Counted from the first letter of the stretch, positions 8,385-17,304 are shown. The stretch is DNA of 64,000 bases from Alicyclobacillus sp. (GCA_023511295.1 JAIMBT010000018.1:25945-89944); one strand, 5' to 3'. Numbers and translations are program-made. The notes: generated by a model not told the origin, from the letters alone.

Positions 8385-9632
8385 ATGAAGAACTGGCTGA
8401 CCATCGGTATGTCCAAATACGAGACGCCAGGTTTTGAGGATACGTCCCGCTTTATGACGCGCGCGTTTCCCGGCCGTGCCGCATACGTCGAGCCGCCCCG
8501 CGCGTTTCGCGCGTGGCGCTGGCTGGAGCGGCCGGTGGCGACGTGGCAGACGCGGACCGTCGACGAAGTCGACGTGTACACCCCGCCGTTGCCGGTTCCG
8601 GGGCGGATCGATCCGCTGCGGCTCACCCTCCGCCTTCAGGCGGCGCGGCTGCACCGTCGGCTGGCAGCCCGATGGGGCGAAAGGTGGCGCGACGAGACCA
8701 TCGTCTACGTCACCAACTGGACCCCGTACCAGCAGCGGTTCATCTCCCTGCTCGGACCGCGCTACGTGGTGTTTGATCTCGTCGACGACGTACTCTCCTT
8801 CCCCTACCAGATGGACGAGGCCGCCGTCTGGCAGGCGTGGCGGAAGCTGGCCGAAGCGGCGACGGCCGTCCTCGCGGTGTCGCCGGAACTCGTACAGATG
8901 GCCGAGACCCAGTTGGGCGTATCCGCACACCTGCTGCCGAACGGTGTCGATTTTGAGCGCTTTCAAGCGCCGGCAGGAGCCGTGCAGTGGGATGCCCAAC
9001 GGGATGAGCGGGAAGGCGTTCCGGAGGACCGCGGATTGAGCGCGGGGGAGGGAATCCGAGAGGCCGCCCCGTCCGGAGAACCGCGGCACCGGCGCGTCGG
9101 TTTTGCGGGGACGTTGAACCATTGGATCGACTTTGACTTGTTGGGCGCGCTGGCGAACGCGTTTCCCGAGGTGGAGTTTCAACTGATGGGGCGCGTGGGG
9201 ACGTTTGCTTCGGATGCCCAGCGCGCCGCGTACGAAGCGCTGCTGGCCCAGGAGAACGTGCACTACCTGGGCATGATTCCGTACGCACACTTGCCGGAGG
9301 CCCTGCACAGCGTGGACGTCTTGCTGTTGCCGCGGCGGATGACCCCCGCGAGTGCGGCGTCGAACCCGCTCAAACTGTACGAATACCTCGCGGTCGGGAA
9401 ACCCATCGTCACCGCCTGCGTTCCCGTCCCTGCGGACGCGCGAACCCTCGTGTACACAGCGACGGGAGATACAGCGGAAGCCGCCGCAGCCCTGCGGCTG
9501 GCGCTGGATGAGGCGGCAGGCCGACGTCCGAGCCGGCGCGCTGAGCGGCAGGCCTATGCGCAGCAACACAGTTGGCGAAACCGAGTGGAGATGGTCGTGG
9601 ACAGGGTCAGGGCCGCTTCGCGGGCGCGGTAG
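8385..9632 (+). CDS. Family 4-type glycosyltransferase
   Basis: The 415-residue protein is a GT-B fold transferase. HLLPNGVDFERF marks the interdomain region, GFAGTLNHWIDFDLL opens the second Rossmann domain, and SNPLKLYEYLAVGKPIV is the nucleotide-sugar binding E-x7-E-like region of GT4 enzymes. A roughly 30-residue Glu/Arg/Pro-rich insertion (about residues 205-235) between the two domains is unusual. The ATG at 8385 is chosen because GAGGAAGAG lies directly upstream; the open frame extends further to 8238 without a ribosome-binding site. It converges on the polymerase gene at 9721 and probably builds a surface polysaccharide. Confidence 0.8.
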   Translation: MKNWLTIGMSKYETPGFEDTSRFMTRAFPGRAAYVEPPRAFRAWRWLERPVATWQTRTVDEVDVYTPPLPVPGRIDPLRLTLRLQAARLHRRLAARWGERWRDETIVYVTNWTPYQQRFISLLGPRYVVFDLVDDVLSFPYQMDEAAVWQAWRKLAEAATAVLAVSPELVQMAETQLGVSAHLLPNGVDFERFQAPAGAVQWDAQRDEREGVPEDRGLSAGEGIREAAPSGEPRHRRVGFAGTLNHWIDFDLLGALANAFPEVEFQLMGRVGTFASDAQRAAYEALLAQENVHYLGMIPYAHLPEALHSVDVLLLPRRMTPASAASNPLKLYEYLAVGKPIVTACVPVPADARTLVYTATGDTAEAAAALRLALDEAAGRRPSRRAERQAYAQQHSWRNRVEMVVDRVRAASRAR

Positions 9633-9720
9633 GAGCCGAGCCGCAGGCGCCTGACTCCGGCTCCATGTTGCGACGGCTTGCGTCCAGATGCCCGGAGCCT
9701 CGCAGCGCCCCACCGCGCCT

Positions 9721-11022
9721 TCACGGTGCGCCGGCCGTCGCTCCGGCCGGGGCTTCTCGGCCGTCCGACTCCGCTTCCGACGCGGCGGTCGACTGCGCTG
9801 TGGAAGCCTCCTCCGCCCACAGGATGTACAGCACGGCGAGCGAGAAGTACAGTACCGTCATGGGGCCGAACTCAAACACGTTCTCGACGGTGTTGTGCAG
9901 TACCACCGCCACCAGTCCGATGAACCCGCCAATCGCCACGGTACGCCGGCGCCCAGCCACGCATTTGATGGCCCGCACGAACACCTCGCGCAGCAAGGCG
10001 ATGTGCATCGCGATGAACAGAACCAGACCCAGCAGGCCCGATTCCCCGAGGACTTTCATGTAGTAGTTGTCCGAGTAAATGCCAAGGCCGAAGTCGGAAG
10101 CCACCTGCCCGCCGTAGCGGCCAATCCCCGCGCCAAACAGCGGGTTCGCCGACATCGTGTCGTAGGCCACCCCCCACCGGAACAGCCGTCCTCCTTGCTC
10201 CGCCTTCAACAGGTACACCGGCGAGAACAGGTCCATGAAGCGGTGGTGAATCGGCGGCAGGAAGAAGCCAATCACGCCGAGCACGACGACGACAATCAGC
10301 AGCCGCGGCTGGACCAACGCCGCCACAATCACAATCGCGCCGACCAGGGCGAGCAGAGATCCGCGGTCGTAGGTGACGAGGTGCGTCCCGAAGCAGACGA
10401 CCGCCCCGAAACCGTACAGCAGCTTTCGCCAGCGGTTGCGCTCGTACAGACAGAGGCCGACCAGCAGCGGCACCATGAGCGCCATGTACGCACCCAGTTC
10501 GTTCGGGCTCGTGATGATGGAGAACACCCGCGTGCGGACGTGCTCCGACACATCGACCCAGCCACTCGGAATCGGCACGGCCGCGATGTACTGGTAGATG
10601 CCGTCCACCCCGACCAGCATCGCCACCGCCACTGCGGCGTGCAGCAGCCTCGGCACGTCCCGCGGCTCGACGACGAACGGAATCAGCAGGGCGAACACCA
10701 GGTAGAACAGGTCGGCGCGCAGCCCGTCGAACGCCACCGCCGGGTGGCTCAGGCCCGCAAACGTCAACCCGATGAGGTAGACCGTGTACCAGCCTGCGTA
10801 GCGCGTCCACGCGAACTTCGTCGGTCGATAACCCGTGAGCCACCGCAGGGCGGCGAGGACTGCGAGGATGAGCAGGTCAATCACGCTCCACACGGACCCC
10901 AACGGGCTGAGATGGGGCGTGTGGCGAAGGGCGAAGTCGACCAGCGGAAACGCCATGATGGCGTACACGGACCAGCGGCCGAGCCGCGACGAATCGAGAC
11001 CGTAACCGGTATGGAGTTGCAA
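9721..11022 (-). CDS. O-antigen ligase/polymerase-like (Wzy/WaaL) membrane protein
   Basis: The 433-residue product has about ten to twelve hydrophobic helices with the large extracytoplasmic loop typical of the Wzy_C family before SANPLFGAGIGRYGGQVASDF, the conserved N-P-L-x-G-x-G motif. These enzymes polymerise or ligate lipid-linked repeat units outside the membrane. I place the start at TTG 11022 because GAGGGAG sits 8 bases upstream and because the first in-frame ATG (11106) overlaps a TATAAT element. A hairpin followed by TTTT lies in the leader (11061-11100). Substrate unknown. Confidence 0.8.
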   Translation of the reverse strand: MQLHTGYGLDSSRLGRWSVYAIMAFPLVDFALRHTPHLSPLGSVWSVIDLLILAVLAALRWLTGYRPTKFAWTRYAGWYTVYLIGLTFAGLSHPAVAFDGLRADLFYLVFALLIPFVVEPRDVPRLLHAAVAVAMLVGVDGIYQYIAAVPIPSGWVDVSEHVRTRVFSIITSPNELGAYMALMVPLLVGLCLYERNRWRKLLYGFGAVVCFGTHLVTYDRGSLLALVGAIVIVAALVQPRLLIVVVVLGVIGFFLPPIHHRFMDLFSPVYLLKAEQGGRLFRWGVAYDTMSANPLFGAGIGRYGGQVASDFGLGIYSDNYYMKVLGESGLLGLVLFIAMHIALLREVFVRAIKCVAGRRRTVAIGGFIGLVAVVLHNTVENVFEFGPMTVLYFSLAVLYILWAEEASTAQSTAASEAESDGREAPAGATAGAP

Positions 11023-11060
11023 CGGATCATCTCCCTCTAGGTCAGAGCTCTCCAACCCGA

Positions 11061-11100
11061 CAGAAAACCGGACCGCTGGATGGCTCCTGTGACGGTCCGG
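11061..11100 (-). promoter_or_regulatory. Attenuator-like leader hairpin
   Basis: CCGGACCG and CGGTCCGG pair perfectly with a 17-base loop, followed on the minus strand by TTTTCTG. It lies between the TATAAT element (11105-11110) and the TTG start at 11022, so transcription of the polymerase gene must pass it. It could be an attenuator or simply a 5' stabilising stem. Confidence 0.4.
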
Positions 11101-11104
11101 CGTC

Positions 11105-11125
11105 ATTATAGTATGAACATGTCAA
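11105..11125 (-). promoter_or_regulatory. Conserved promoter-like element, copy A
   Basis: Minus-strand TTGACA, 9 bases, TATAAT. The 32 bases starting at the upstream TCCACAT agree at 24 positions with the copy at 5806-5826. It lies directly upstream of the O-antigen-ligase-like gene. Its -10 hexamer overlaps the first in-frame ATG, which is why that ATG was rejected. Confidence 0.45.
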
Positions 11126-11152
11126 GAGAATGTGGACAAGCGTCGGCGCCGA

Positions 11153-12763
11153 TTACGTCAAGGTCACGCGCTGTACCGTGACCCCGGCCGCGCCGCCCGG
11201 CGCGATGTTCACCCAGCCCAGCGAAATGCTCCCGTCTGCGGAAAGGTTCATGTTGTTGAACGTGATGGACAGGCCGTTTGCCACCGGCACCTTCAGCTCC
11301 ACAGAAGATCCTGCCACGGGCGTGGTCAGTCCGTCAAAACTCGCCGCCCGCGTCCAGGTGACGCCCCCGTCGGTGCTGTATTGGAGGTCGTCCTGGCTTC
11401 GCGCCACTGCAAACCACCGCCGATCTGCACTCACAGGCATCGTCACGACCATCGTGTCGCCTTGCAGTTGGATTTGGATACCATCGAAAAACGCGTACGT
11501 GGCCGCAATGGTCTGCTGGATGCTCGGCGAAGACGACGCAGTGTAGATAGGTGCGCCACTCGCCGTGGTATCGCCCGAGAACGTCCACGTCCACTCGTTG
11601 TGCGGCGTGTACAGGACGTGGATGACGTTGCCGCTCTGGACCATGCCCGCCTCGAGGTTCCGCACGTTTTGCACCAGTTGCTGTTCATCGGCGGTCGTCA
11701 GGAAGCCGTTGGCGGCCGTCTGCCCGTTCACGCCGGAAAGGTTATGGGTCAGACCGACGAGCGAGGCCCAGTTGTCGAGCGTAATCCCCGGCTGGTACGC
11801 GGCCTGACTCGCGGTGATGCCGAGATCATTCCAGAAGAGCTGCTCGGCATCCTGCAGCGTGACGGCATCCCCGGCGCCGAAATGCGACGCGGAGAACGGC
11901 TGCACCAGCCCGGCTTGCACCGCGGCCTCATCCCCTGCGTAGTACGGAGACGTCGCCGGGAGATCATCGTACGGGCTGGACGCCGGCACGGACGCCGTCG
12001 ACAGCTGGAGTGCCGCCGCCATATCCGACACCATCTGGGCGCGCGTCACCGCACCCGGATACTGAGACGCCTGCGGGTTGGTGTCCGCGGGCGGCGGTGG
12101 GGTTGGGCTGCCCGTCCCCGTCGAGCCGCTGCCGGAACCGCCACTGCTGCCGGTGCTGCCGCCGGGGGCAGAGCCACCGCTGCCGGTGCTTGATCCGCCG
12201 CTGCCCGTACCCGACCCCCCGGCACCGCTCCCACTCGCGGCGACGGGCTTCATGTTCCAATGGGTTCCGTCCCAATCGGTGTGGATGTTCAGGCGCTTCA
12301 GGACCTGCATGATGTACCAGATGGGCAGGTACGTCGTCGGCTTGCCGCTGGACGGGTCCGTGTACACAATCCGATCAACCTTCTGCACAACCGTACCGTT
12401 CAGGTAGATGGAAATGCTGCCCGTCCCCGGACTCACCTTCGTCAGGTCAACGTTCGCGTTCTTCGGCGCGGTGATCTTCCACGCCGTATCGCTCCACTGG
12501 TTGGTGATCTTCATCGTGTCAAGCGTCTGCATGATATACCAGATGGGCAGGTAGGTTGTATGGTTCGCCACAAACCCGTAGGGCGCGTAGACCTGCTTAC
12601 CCTGCCAGGAGATGGTCTTCTTCGTCAATTGGTAGGTCGGCTTTGCCGAGGTATGGTTCTGGTTCGCTGCAAAGGCGGCCAACCCGCCCCCGCCCACCGC
12701 ACTTACAACCGCAGCGAAAGCGGTCGCGGTCGCGAGCGCTGCGGCCCACGGACGTTTCTGCAC
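11153..12763 (-). CDS. Exported surface protein with N-terminal copper-amine-oxidase-N-like pair, Gly/Ser linker and SLH-like segment
   Basis: The 536-residue product starts at GTG 12763 behind AGGTGGG. Signal peptide about 1-33. Two domains at about 40-100 and 110-172 each contain TTYLPIWYIMQ and a closing W-K-I/W-N-M. A Gly/Ser/Thr/Pro linker (about 175-235) is followed by VTRAQMVSDMAAALQL...PYYAGDEAAVQAGLV, which reads like one and a half S-layer-homology motifs (about 243-325). The remaining C-terminus is beta-rich. The gene starts 28 bases after the stop of the DUF4855 gene, so the two are one operon. SLH motifs would attach it to secondary wall polymer; binding was not tested. Confidence 0.75.
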   Translation of the reverse strand: MQKRPWAAALATATAFAAVVSAVGGGGLAAFAANQNHTSAKPTYQLTKKTISWQGKQVYAPYGFVANHTTYLPIWYIMQTLDTMKITNQWSDTAWKITAPKNANVDLTKVSPGTGSISIYLNGTVVQKVDRIVYTDPSSGKPTTYLPIWYIMQVLKRLNIHTDWDGTHWNMKPVAASGSGAGGSGTGSGGSSTGSGGSAPGGSTGSSGGSGSGSTGTGSPTPPPPADTNPQASQYPGAVTRAQMVSDMAAALQLSTASVPASSPYDDLPATSPYYAGDEAAVQAGLVQPFSASHFGAGDAVTLQDAEQLFWNDLGITASQAAYQPGITLDNWASLVGLTHNLSGVNGQTAANGFLTTADEQQLVQNVRNLEAGMVQSGNVIHVLYTPHNEWTWTFSGDTTASGAPIYTASSSPSIQQTIAATYAFFDGIQIQLQGDTMVVTMPVSADRRWFAVARSQDDLQYSTDGGVTWTRAASFDGLTTPVAGSSVELKVPVANGLSITFNNMNLSADGSISLGWVNIAPGGAAGVTVQRVTLT

Positions 12764-12790
12764 GAGTCATCCCACCTGTTCCAAATTCAA

Positions 12791-14368
12791 TCACGGATGC
12801 TGCATGAAGCTGTAGGTCTCATCGTACACCGCGCGCTCGTTCGGGTCCGTCGCCAGAAACGACTTGACAAAGTCTTTCGATCCGGCGTAATACGCATGCG
12901 ACACACTGTCCGCCATCCCGTCGGTTTCCAGTTGCGCGATGGTCTGGTTGTACAGCGTTTGCACCGAGGGGTACTGCACACCGCCGGAGAGCTCCAGTTC
13001 GATACCAAGGCCGAGTTCCTTGGCATACGCGTCCGAATTCGCAACCCGCGAGATGTCCGCAGCGTTGCCCTGCTCAGCGTAGTTCGGCTGCAGCCAGACC
13101 CCGTCAAAGCCGAGCTGTTGCCACTCGGTCAGCCCGGACGCGTCGTAGAACGGGATCCAGTAAAAACCATACCCCGCCTGGTGCGCCAGACTCGACGCGT
13201 ACTGGATGAGGGGCACTTCGCCCGGCGAACTGTAATCCACGTCCTCCTTGTCCCAATACAGCCCCACCAGGTCCAGGTTCGCGTAGTGCGCGTTGTTCCA
13301 ATCCGCAAGCAGGGTCTGCACATACCACTGCAGGGCGGCCTCCCGGGCAGATAGCGCAGCCGGATCTGCCGCGGTCGCATTGAACAGCAGCGCCTGCCCG
13401 TTGGCACTCCCCCAAGCCCCGTCCCCGAACGCTGGATACGGGATGGTCAATACAACTTTCTCCTGTTGTCCGTATGTACCGAGCTGTTGGTTCCGCTGTC
13501 CGACCGCCGTATTGAGGGCGTCGAGTTGCTGCCCGGGCGTGAACAGGTCGGTGAGATAGTTCTGCCAACTCTGCTGGTTATCTTGCAAGCTCCCGTAGGG
13601 AAGGAACAGGATGGTATCGAACATCGGACCCAAGCTCTGACCGTTTGGGTTGGTGTAGGTGACCATCGGCGCAAAGTCGGACGGGCTCCAGGTACCCAGA
13701 CTCTGGTAGTCTCCGGTGTACACCAGCAGCATGTTGCGGATGCCGCGGCTCCGCGGGTCATACGCCTCCATCGGCTGCGTGCCCGACGACGGCACGATGC
13801 TGGCTCCGCTCGGCACGGCCGGTGCAGCGCCGGGCACGGGGGTACCATTCACCTTCAAGTTGTGTGCAAAGACCCAGACCGAAACCGGGAAGTGAATCCG
13901 GATCTCATTCGTCCGCAACCCACTGAAATGCGCGGTGAACGTCTGGGTCGTCACTCGCTTGTCCGTAATGGGGACGACGGACTGTTCCGTCGCGACCTGG
14001 TACCACTGGCCGCCGGAGTAGGCTTCGAAGTCCACCTGATGCGGGTAGTAGACGCCACTGGACGCATCCTGTTCGAACTGGATGGACACGGTCTGAACGT
14101 CTGTCGTCTGCGGCAGGGTGACGGTGATGTCCCGCCCGATCTGGCGGCAGAACCCGCGCCACCCAACCGGCGCGGTGAGGGGCGCACTGTAGGTGGTCTC
14201 CATGTTCGAGAACTGGGCGTCCGCCGGTCCCGTGGTGGAAACGGAAATCGCAGCGGACGTCGCGAGATTGGGTAGCGTGGCCGCAAACGCCGCGGGCGCG
14301 AACAAGACACCGACCGCCGCAGGACCGCACAGGGCGCAGGCGATGGACGCTTTGATGCGATGGTTCAA
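12791..14368 (-). CDS. Exported DUF4855 protein, TIM-barrel-like, possible glycan-active enzyme
   Basis: The 525-residue product starts at TTG 14368 behind a perfect AGGAGGT at 8-base spacing and has a signal peptide (about 1-29). Residues about 35-170 look like a jelly-roll carbohydrate-binding fold (QTVSIQFEQD...VYYPHQVDFEAY). From about 205 the sequence matches the DUF4855 pattern: RNMLLVYTGDY, MFDTILFLPYGS, LVGLYWDKEDV and a C-terminal FDGVWLQPNY. Trp-Asp-Lys-Glu-Asp near 368 and Glu residues near 455 are candidate catalytic acids. The family has no assigned reaction that I know. It is the first gene of an operon with the 11153-12763 protein; its leader is a 15-bp minisatellite. Confidence 0.75.
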   Translation of the reverse strand: MNHRIKASIACALCGPAAVGVLFAPAAFAATLPNLATSAAISVSTTGPADAQFSNMETTYSAPLTAPVGWRGFCRQIGRDITVTLPQTTDVQTVSIQFEQDASSGVYYPHQVDFEAYSGGQWYQVATEQSVVPITDKRVTTQTFTAHFSGLRTNEIRIHFPVSVWVFAHNLKVNGTPVPGAAPAVPSGASIVPSSGTQPMEAYDPRSRGIRNMLLVYTGDYQSLGTWSPSDFAPMVTYTNPNGQSLGPMFDTILFLPYGSLQDNQQSWQNYLTDLFTPGQQLDALNTAVGQRNQQLGTYGQQEKVVLTIPYPAFGDGAWGSANGQALLFNATAADPAALSAREAALQWYVQTLLADWNNAHYANLDLVGLYWDKEDVDYSSPGEVPLIQYASSLAHQAGYGFYWIPFYDASGLTEWQQLGFDGVWLQPNYAEQGNAADISRVANSDAYAKELGLGIELELSGGVQYPSVQTLYNQTIAQLETDGMADSVSHAYYAGSKDFVKSFLATDPNERAVYDETYSFMQHP

Positions 14369-14426
14369 ACGCAGTACCTCCTGATGTTTGCTGCGATTGG
14401 ACGGCCGGGAGCGGGACGGCCCGGCT

Positions 14427-14616
14427 CCCGGCCGTCGAGAGCCCGGCCGTCGAGAGCCCGGCCGTCGAGAGCCCGGCCGTCGAGAGCCCGGCCGTCGAGA
14501 GCCCGGCCGCCGGGAGCCCGGCTGTTGGGAGCCCGGCCGTCGGGAGCCGGGCCGTCGAGAGCCCGGCCGCCGGGAGCCCGGCCGCCGGGAGCCCGGCCGC
14601 CGGGAGCCCGGCTCTC
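14427..14616. repeat. 15-bp GC-rich minisatellite, about 12.7 units
   Basis: The unit CCCGGCCGTCGAGAG and variants such as CCCGGCCGCCGGGAG repeat with exact 15-base period from 14427 to 14616. Each unit contains CCGG/GGCC palindromes, so neighbouring units can pair. Because 15 is divisible by 3, all frames stay open and yield spurious Arg-Glu-Pro-Gly repeats; I see no coding evidence. It lies between a TATAAT element and the ribosome-binding site of the DUF4855 gene, so it would be transcribed as a leader of about 260 bases. Confidence 0.9.
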
Positions 14617-14632
14617 CAGAAACTATCTGCCT

Positions 14633-14638
14633 ATTATA
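14633..14638 (-). promoter_or_regulatory. Candidate -10 (TATAAT) for the DUF4855 operon
   Basis: A perfect TATAAT on the minus strand. The region 16-18 bases upstream holds only a poor -35 (TTGCGC/TTTTGC). If used, transcription would run through the whole 15-bp repeat block before reaching the TTG start at 14368. Confidence 0.4.
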
Positions 14639-14805
14639 GTAGACGGAGTAGCGAGCGCAAAAGTGGCGGTTTCTTGAAGAAAAATCGAACCTCTTGTCGA
14701 TGGGGGGCGTGAATTAGCAAGCGAGGTGGCGATAGGCAGTCGTTGGGGGCACAGTCAGACGCGCCGTCTTCCGTCCGGGATGACCGGTCCGGTGCCGGCG
14801 GGGCG

Positions 14806-15655
14806 GTAAGGGAACGCCGGGCCGCTATCCCTCGTCGCAGGACCGGCGTCTGCCGCCATAAGGGAACCGTGTTCCGCTGTTGCGGCGGGATCAGGCGAAA
14901 ACAGGGCGGTTTCGCACCCGCGGGAAGCGAGTAGCGGAACGCGGGGCCGCTATCCCCCGTCGCAGGCCCAGCATCCGGCGCGATAAGGGAACCGTGTTCC
15001 GCTGTTGCAGCGGGATCAGGCGAAAGCAGGGCGCTTTGGCCCCGCCGGAAGTGAGTAGCGGAACGCCGGGCCGCTATCCCTCGTCGCAGGCCCGGCATCC
15101 GCCGCCGTAAGGGAACCGTGTTCCGCTGTTGCGGCGGGATCGGGCGAATTCACGGCGCTTTGGCCCCGCCGGAAGCGAGTAGCGGAACGCCGGGCCGCTA
15201 TCCCTCGTCGCAGGCCCGGCATCCGCCGGCGTAAGGGAACCGTGTTCCGCTGTCGCAGCGGGATCGGGCGAAAGCAGGGCGCTTTGGCCCCGACGGAAGC
15301 GAGTAGCGGAACGCCGGGCCACTATCCCTCGTCGTAGGCCCGGCGTCTGCCGCCATAAGGGAACCGTGTTCCGCTGTCGCGGCGGGATCAGGCGAAAGCG
15401 GGGCGCTTTGGCCCCGCCGGAAGCGAGTAGCGGAACGCCGGGCCGCTATCCCTCGTCGCAGGCCCGGCATCCGCCGCCGTAAGGGAACCATGTTGCGCTG
15501 TCGCAGCGGGAGCAGGCGAAAACAAGGCAGGTTTGGCCCCGCCATGAAGCGAGTAGCGGAACGCCGGGCCGCTATCCCTCGTCGCAGGACCAGCATCCGG
15601 CGCCATAAGGGAACCGTGTTCCGCTGTTGCGGCGGGATCAGGCGGGATGGGGCCA
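14806..15655. repeat. Seven tandem copies of a 124-bp structured unit
   Basis: Units begin near 14806, 14931, 15055, 15179, 15303, 15427 and 15553 (spacing 125, 124, 124, 124, 124, 126). Each contains three inverted repeats: GCCGGGCC/GGCCCGGC with a 16-base loop, GGAAC-CGT-GTTCC, and AAAGC-AGGGC-GCTTT. A 124-base period is not a multiple of three, so open frames here shift from unit to unit and are not genes. No Cas genes and no spacer pattern: this is not a CRISPR array. The rest of 14639-14805 holds nothing I recognise. Confidence 0.9.
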
Positions 15656-15683
15656 AACCGCCCTCCGCGCCACCCGCCCCCGT

Positions 15684-15959
15684 TCATCCACCGCGGCGTG
15701 CGGCGGGAAAACGCCCAGCGAGCGGGGCTGCCAGGACCACTGCCGCCGCCAAGATGGCGACTGCCACCAGCGGATGCGCCACCGTCACCTGGACCAGCAG
15801 GGCCAGCACGATGCCACCCAGGTACCCGAACCACAAGAGGAGGCCGGTCGCTGTCCCGACGTCTGCAGCGGCTGCCCGCATTTCAGCGGTGGACAGGACC
15901 ACTGGTAAATCCGCCAGCAGGAGCAGGCCGTCCAGGGTCAGCAGCAGCGCGGCGAGCCA
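15684..15959 (-). pseudogene. C-terminal remnant of an MFS-type transporter
   Basis: The frame reads through AIAWGRPFWLAALLLTLDGLLLLADLPVVLSTAEM then VGTATGLLLWFGYLGGIVLALLVQ and a last helix. This is the pattern of the last three or four helices of a major facilitator protein. No start codon with a ribosome-binding site is present, and upstream of about 15960 the frame lacks membrane segments; a different frame is open there to 16195. The fragment abuts the 124-bp repeat block, which may have replaced the rest. A short real membrane protein starting at GTG 15902 cannot be excluded. Confidence 0.35.
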
Positions 15960-16167
15960 AAACGGCCGCCCCCAGGCGATGGCTCGCGCCCCAGGTAAAC
16001 GGCGTCCGCGGCGGTGTAGGACGTCACGCCCTGGAAGGCATGGTCTGCCACGAGGCGATAGCGCAGGACGGGGAGGGAGCGGATAGACTTGCTGGCAATC
16101 CGCAGGCGGTTGGCAATTCCTTCAGGAATGGGCCTACGGACTGCCAAGCCCGGACAACGGACGCGGT

Positions 16168-17304
16168 TTACGGCTTCAGCACCACCTTGATGCACCCGTC
16201 CGCCTTTTCGTCGAACAGGTCGTACCCCCGTCGCGCCTCTGACAGTGGGAGGACGTGGGTGATGACGTCGCCAGGATCAATCCTGCCACTCGAGATCAAC
16301 TCGTACATGTACGACATGTAGTGGATGACTGGCGCCTGGCCCATGCGCACGTTGACGTTGCGGTTCATCAGGTGGCCGAGCGGAAACAGATTGTAGCGTC
16401 CGCCGTACACGCCGGTGATCTGAATCGTCCCGCCCCGCCGCACAGCCTCGGCCGCTATCTCAATCGGCCCGATGGTTCCGGCCTGCAACTTCATGGCGGT
16501 CTCGACCGTCTCCACGACGCTCATCTTCCCATCCATTCCGACACAGTCGCAGACGACGTCGGCCCCGCCCTTCGTCATTTCGTTGAGGACGGCGCCGGTG
16601 TCCTCCTGGTCCTCAAAGTTCACAATCTCGACGCCGTTGGTGCGGGCGGCATGTTGGAGCCGATACGGCAGGCGGTCCACTGCAATCACCCGCTTCGCCC
16701 CTTTCAGCCAGGCGAACTTCTGCGCCAACAGGCCGACGGGGCCGCAGCCGAGGACGACCACCGTGTCGCCGTCCCGCACACCGGCGTTGTCGATGGTCCA
16801 ATACGCCGTCGTCATCGCATCCGCAAGGAGCGCCAACCGCTCGTCCTCAATCTCACAGTCGTCGGGCAGCCGGAAGGACGTAAAGTTGGCGTACGGGACC
16901 CGTAGGTACTCGGCCTGACCGCCCGCGTACCCACCGGTCATGAACGAATAGCCGAAGAAGCCGCCCGCATCTTCGAAGCGGTTGGCGTTCTCGCACTGGC
17001 TCTCCAGGTGGTGCGTGCAGTAGAAGCACGTCCCGCAGGCGACGTTGAACGGGATTACCACGCGGTCGCCCTTTTTCAGCTTCGTCACCTCAGGGCCGAC
17101 CTCTTCCACAATCCCCATCGGCTCGTGCCCGATGATGGAGCCCTTCGGCAGATTGGGCATCCGTCCGTTTAACAGGTGCAGGTCAGACCCGCAGATAGCC
17201 GTGCTCGTGACCTTGACAATCATGTCATCGGGGTTCTCAATCCGCGGATCTGGCACGTCCTCGACCACCACATTCCTCGGTCCTTGGTAAGTAACAGCCT
17301 TCAT
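16168..17304 (-). CDS. Zinc-dependent alcohol dehydrogenase, formaldehyde-dehydrogenase-like
   Basis: The 378-residue medium-chain dehydrogenase keeps the catalytic zinc ligands (ICGSDLH near 38; GHEPMG near 60) and a four-Cys structural zinc site CGTCFYCTHHLESQC (about 95-109). The NAD-binding VVLGCGPVGLLAQ motif lies near 175-187. The long loop between structural zinc and cofactor domain is like glutathione-independent formaldehyde dehydrogenases and threonine-dehydrogenase-like enzymes. Start at ATG 17304 behind GGGAGG. It is last in a Fur-family regulator / NicO-like transporter / dehydrogenase operon, suggesting metal-linked expression. Substrate not determinable. Confidence 0.85.
   Translation of the reverse strand: MKAVTYQGPRNVVVEDVPDPRIENPDDMIVKVTSTAICGSDLHLLNGRMPNLPKGSIIGHEPMGIVEEVGPEVTKLKKGDRVVIPFNVACGTCFYCTHHLESQCENANRFEDAGGFFGYSFMTGGYAGGQAEYLRVPYANFTSFRLPDDCEIEDERLALLADAMTTAYWTIDNAGVRDGDTVVVLGCGPVGLLAQKFAWLKGAKRVIAVDRLPYRLQHAARTNGVEIVNFEDQEDTGAVLNEMTKGGADVVCDCVGMDGKMSVVETVETAMKLQAGTIGPIEIAAEAVRRGGTIQITGVYGGRYNLFPLGHLMNRNVNVRMGQAPVIHYMSYMYELISSGRIDPGDVITHVLPLSEARRGYDLFDEKADGCIKVVLKP

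Noticed and set aside
14360..14677. Open frames with Arg-Glu-Pro-Gly or Pro-Ser-Arg-Ala pentapeptide repeats
   Set aside because: They are translations of the 15-bp minisatellite, whose length is divisible by three; no ribosome-binding site.
14806..15655. CRISPR array
   Set aside because: Whole 124-base units are conserved with no unique spacers, and there are no cas genes in the window.
14634..15834. Minus-strand frames with repeated PDPAATAEHGS segments
   Set aside because: Translations of the 124-bp array; the period shifts frame each unit, so these are not proteins.
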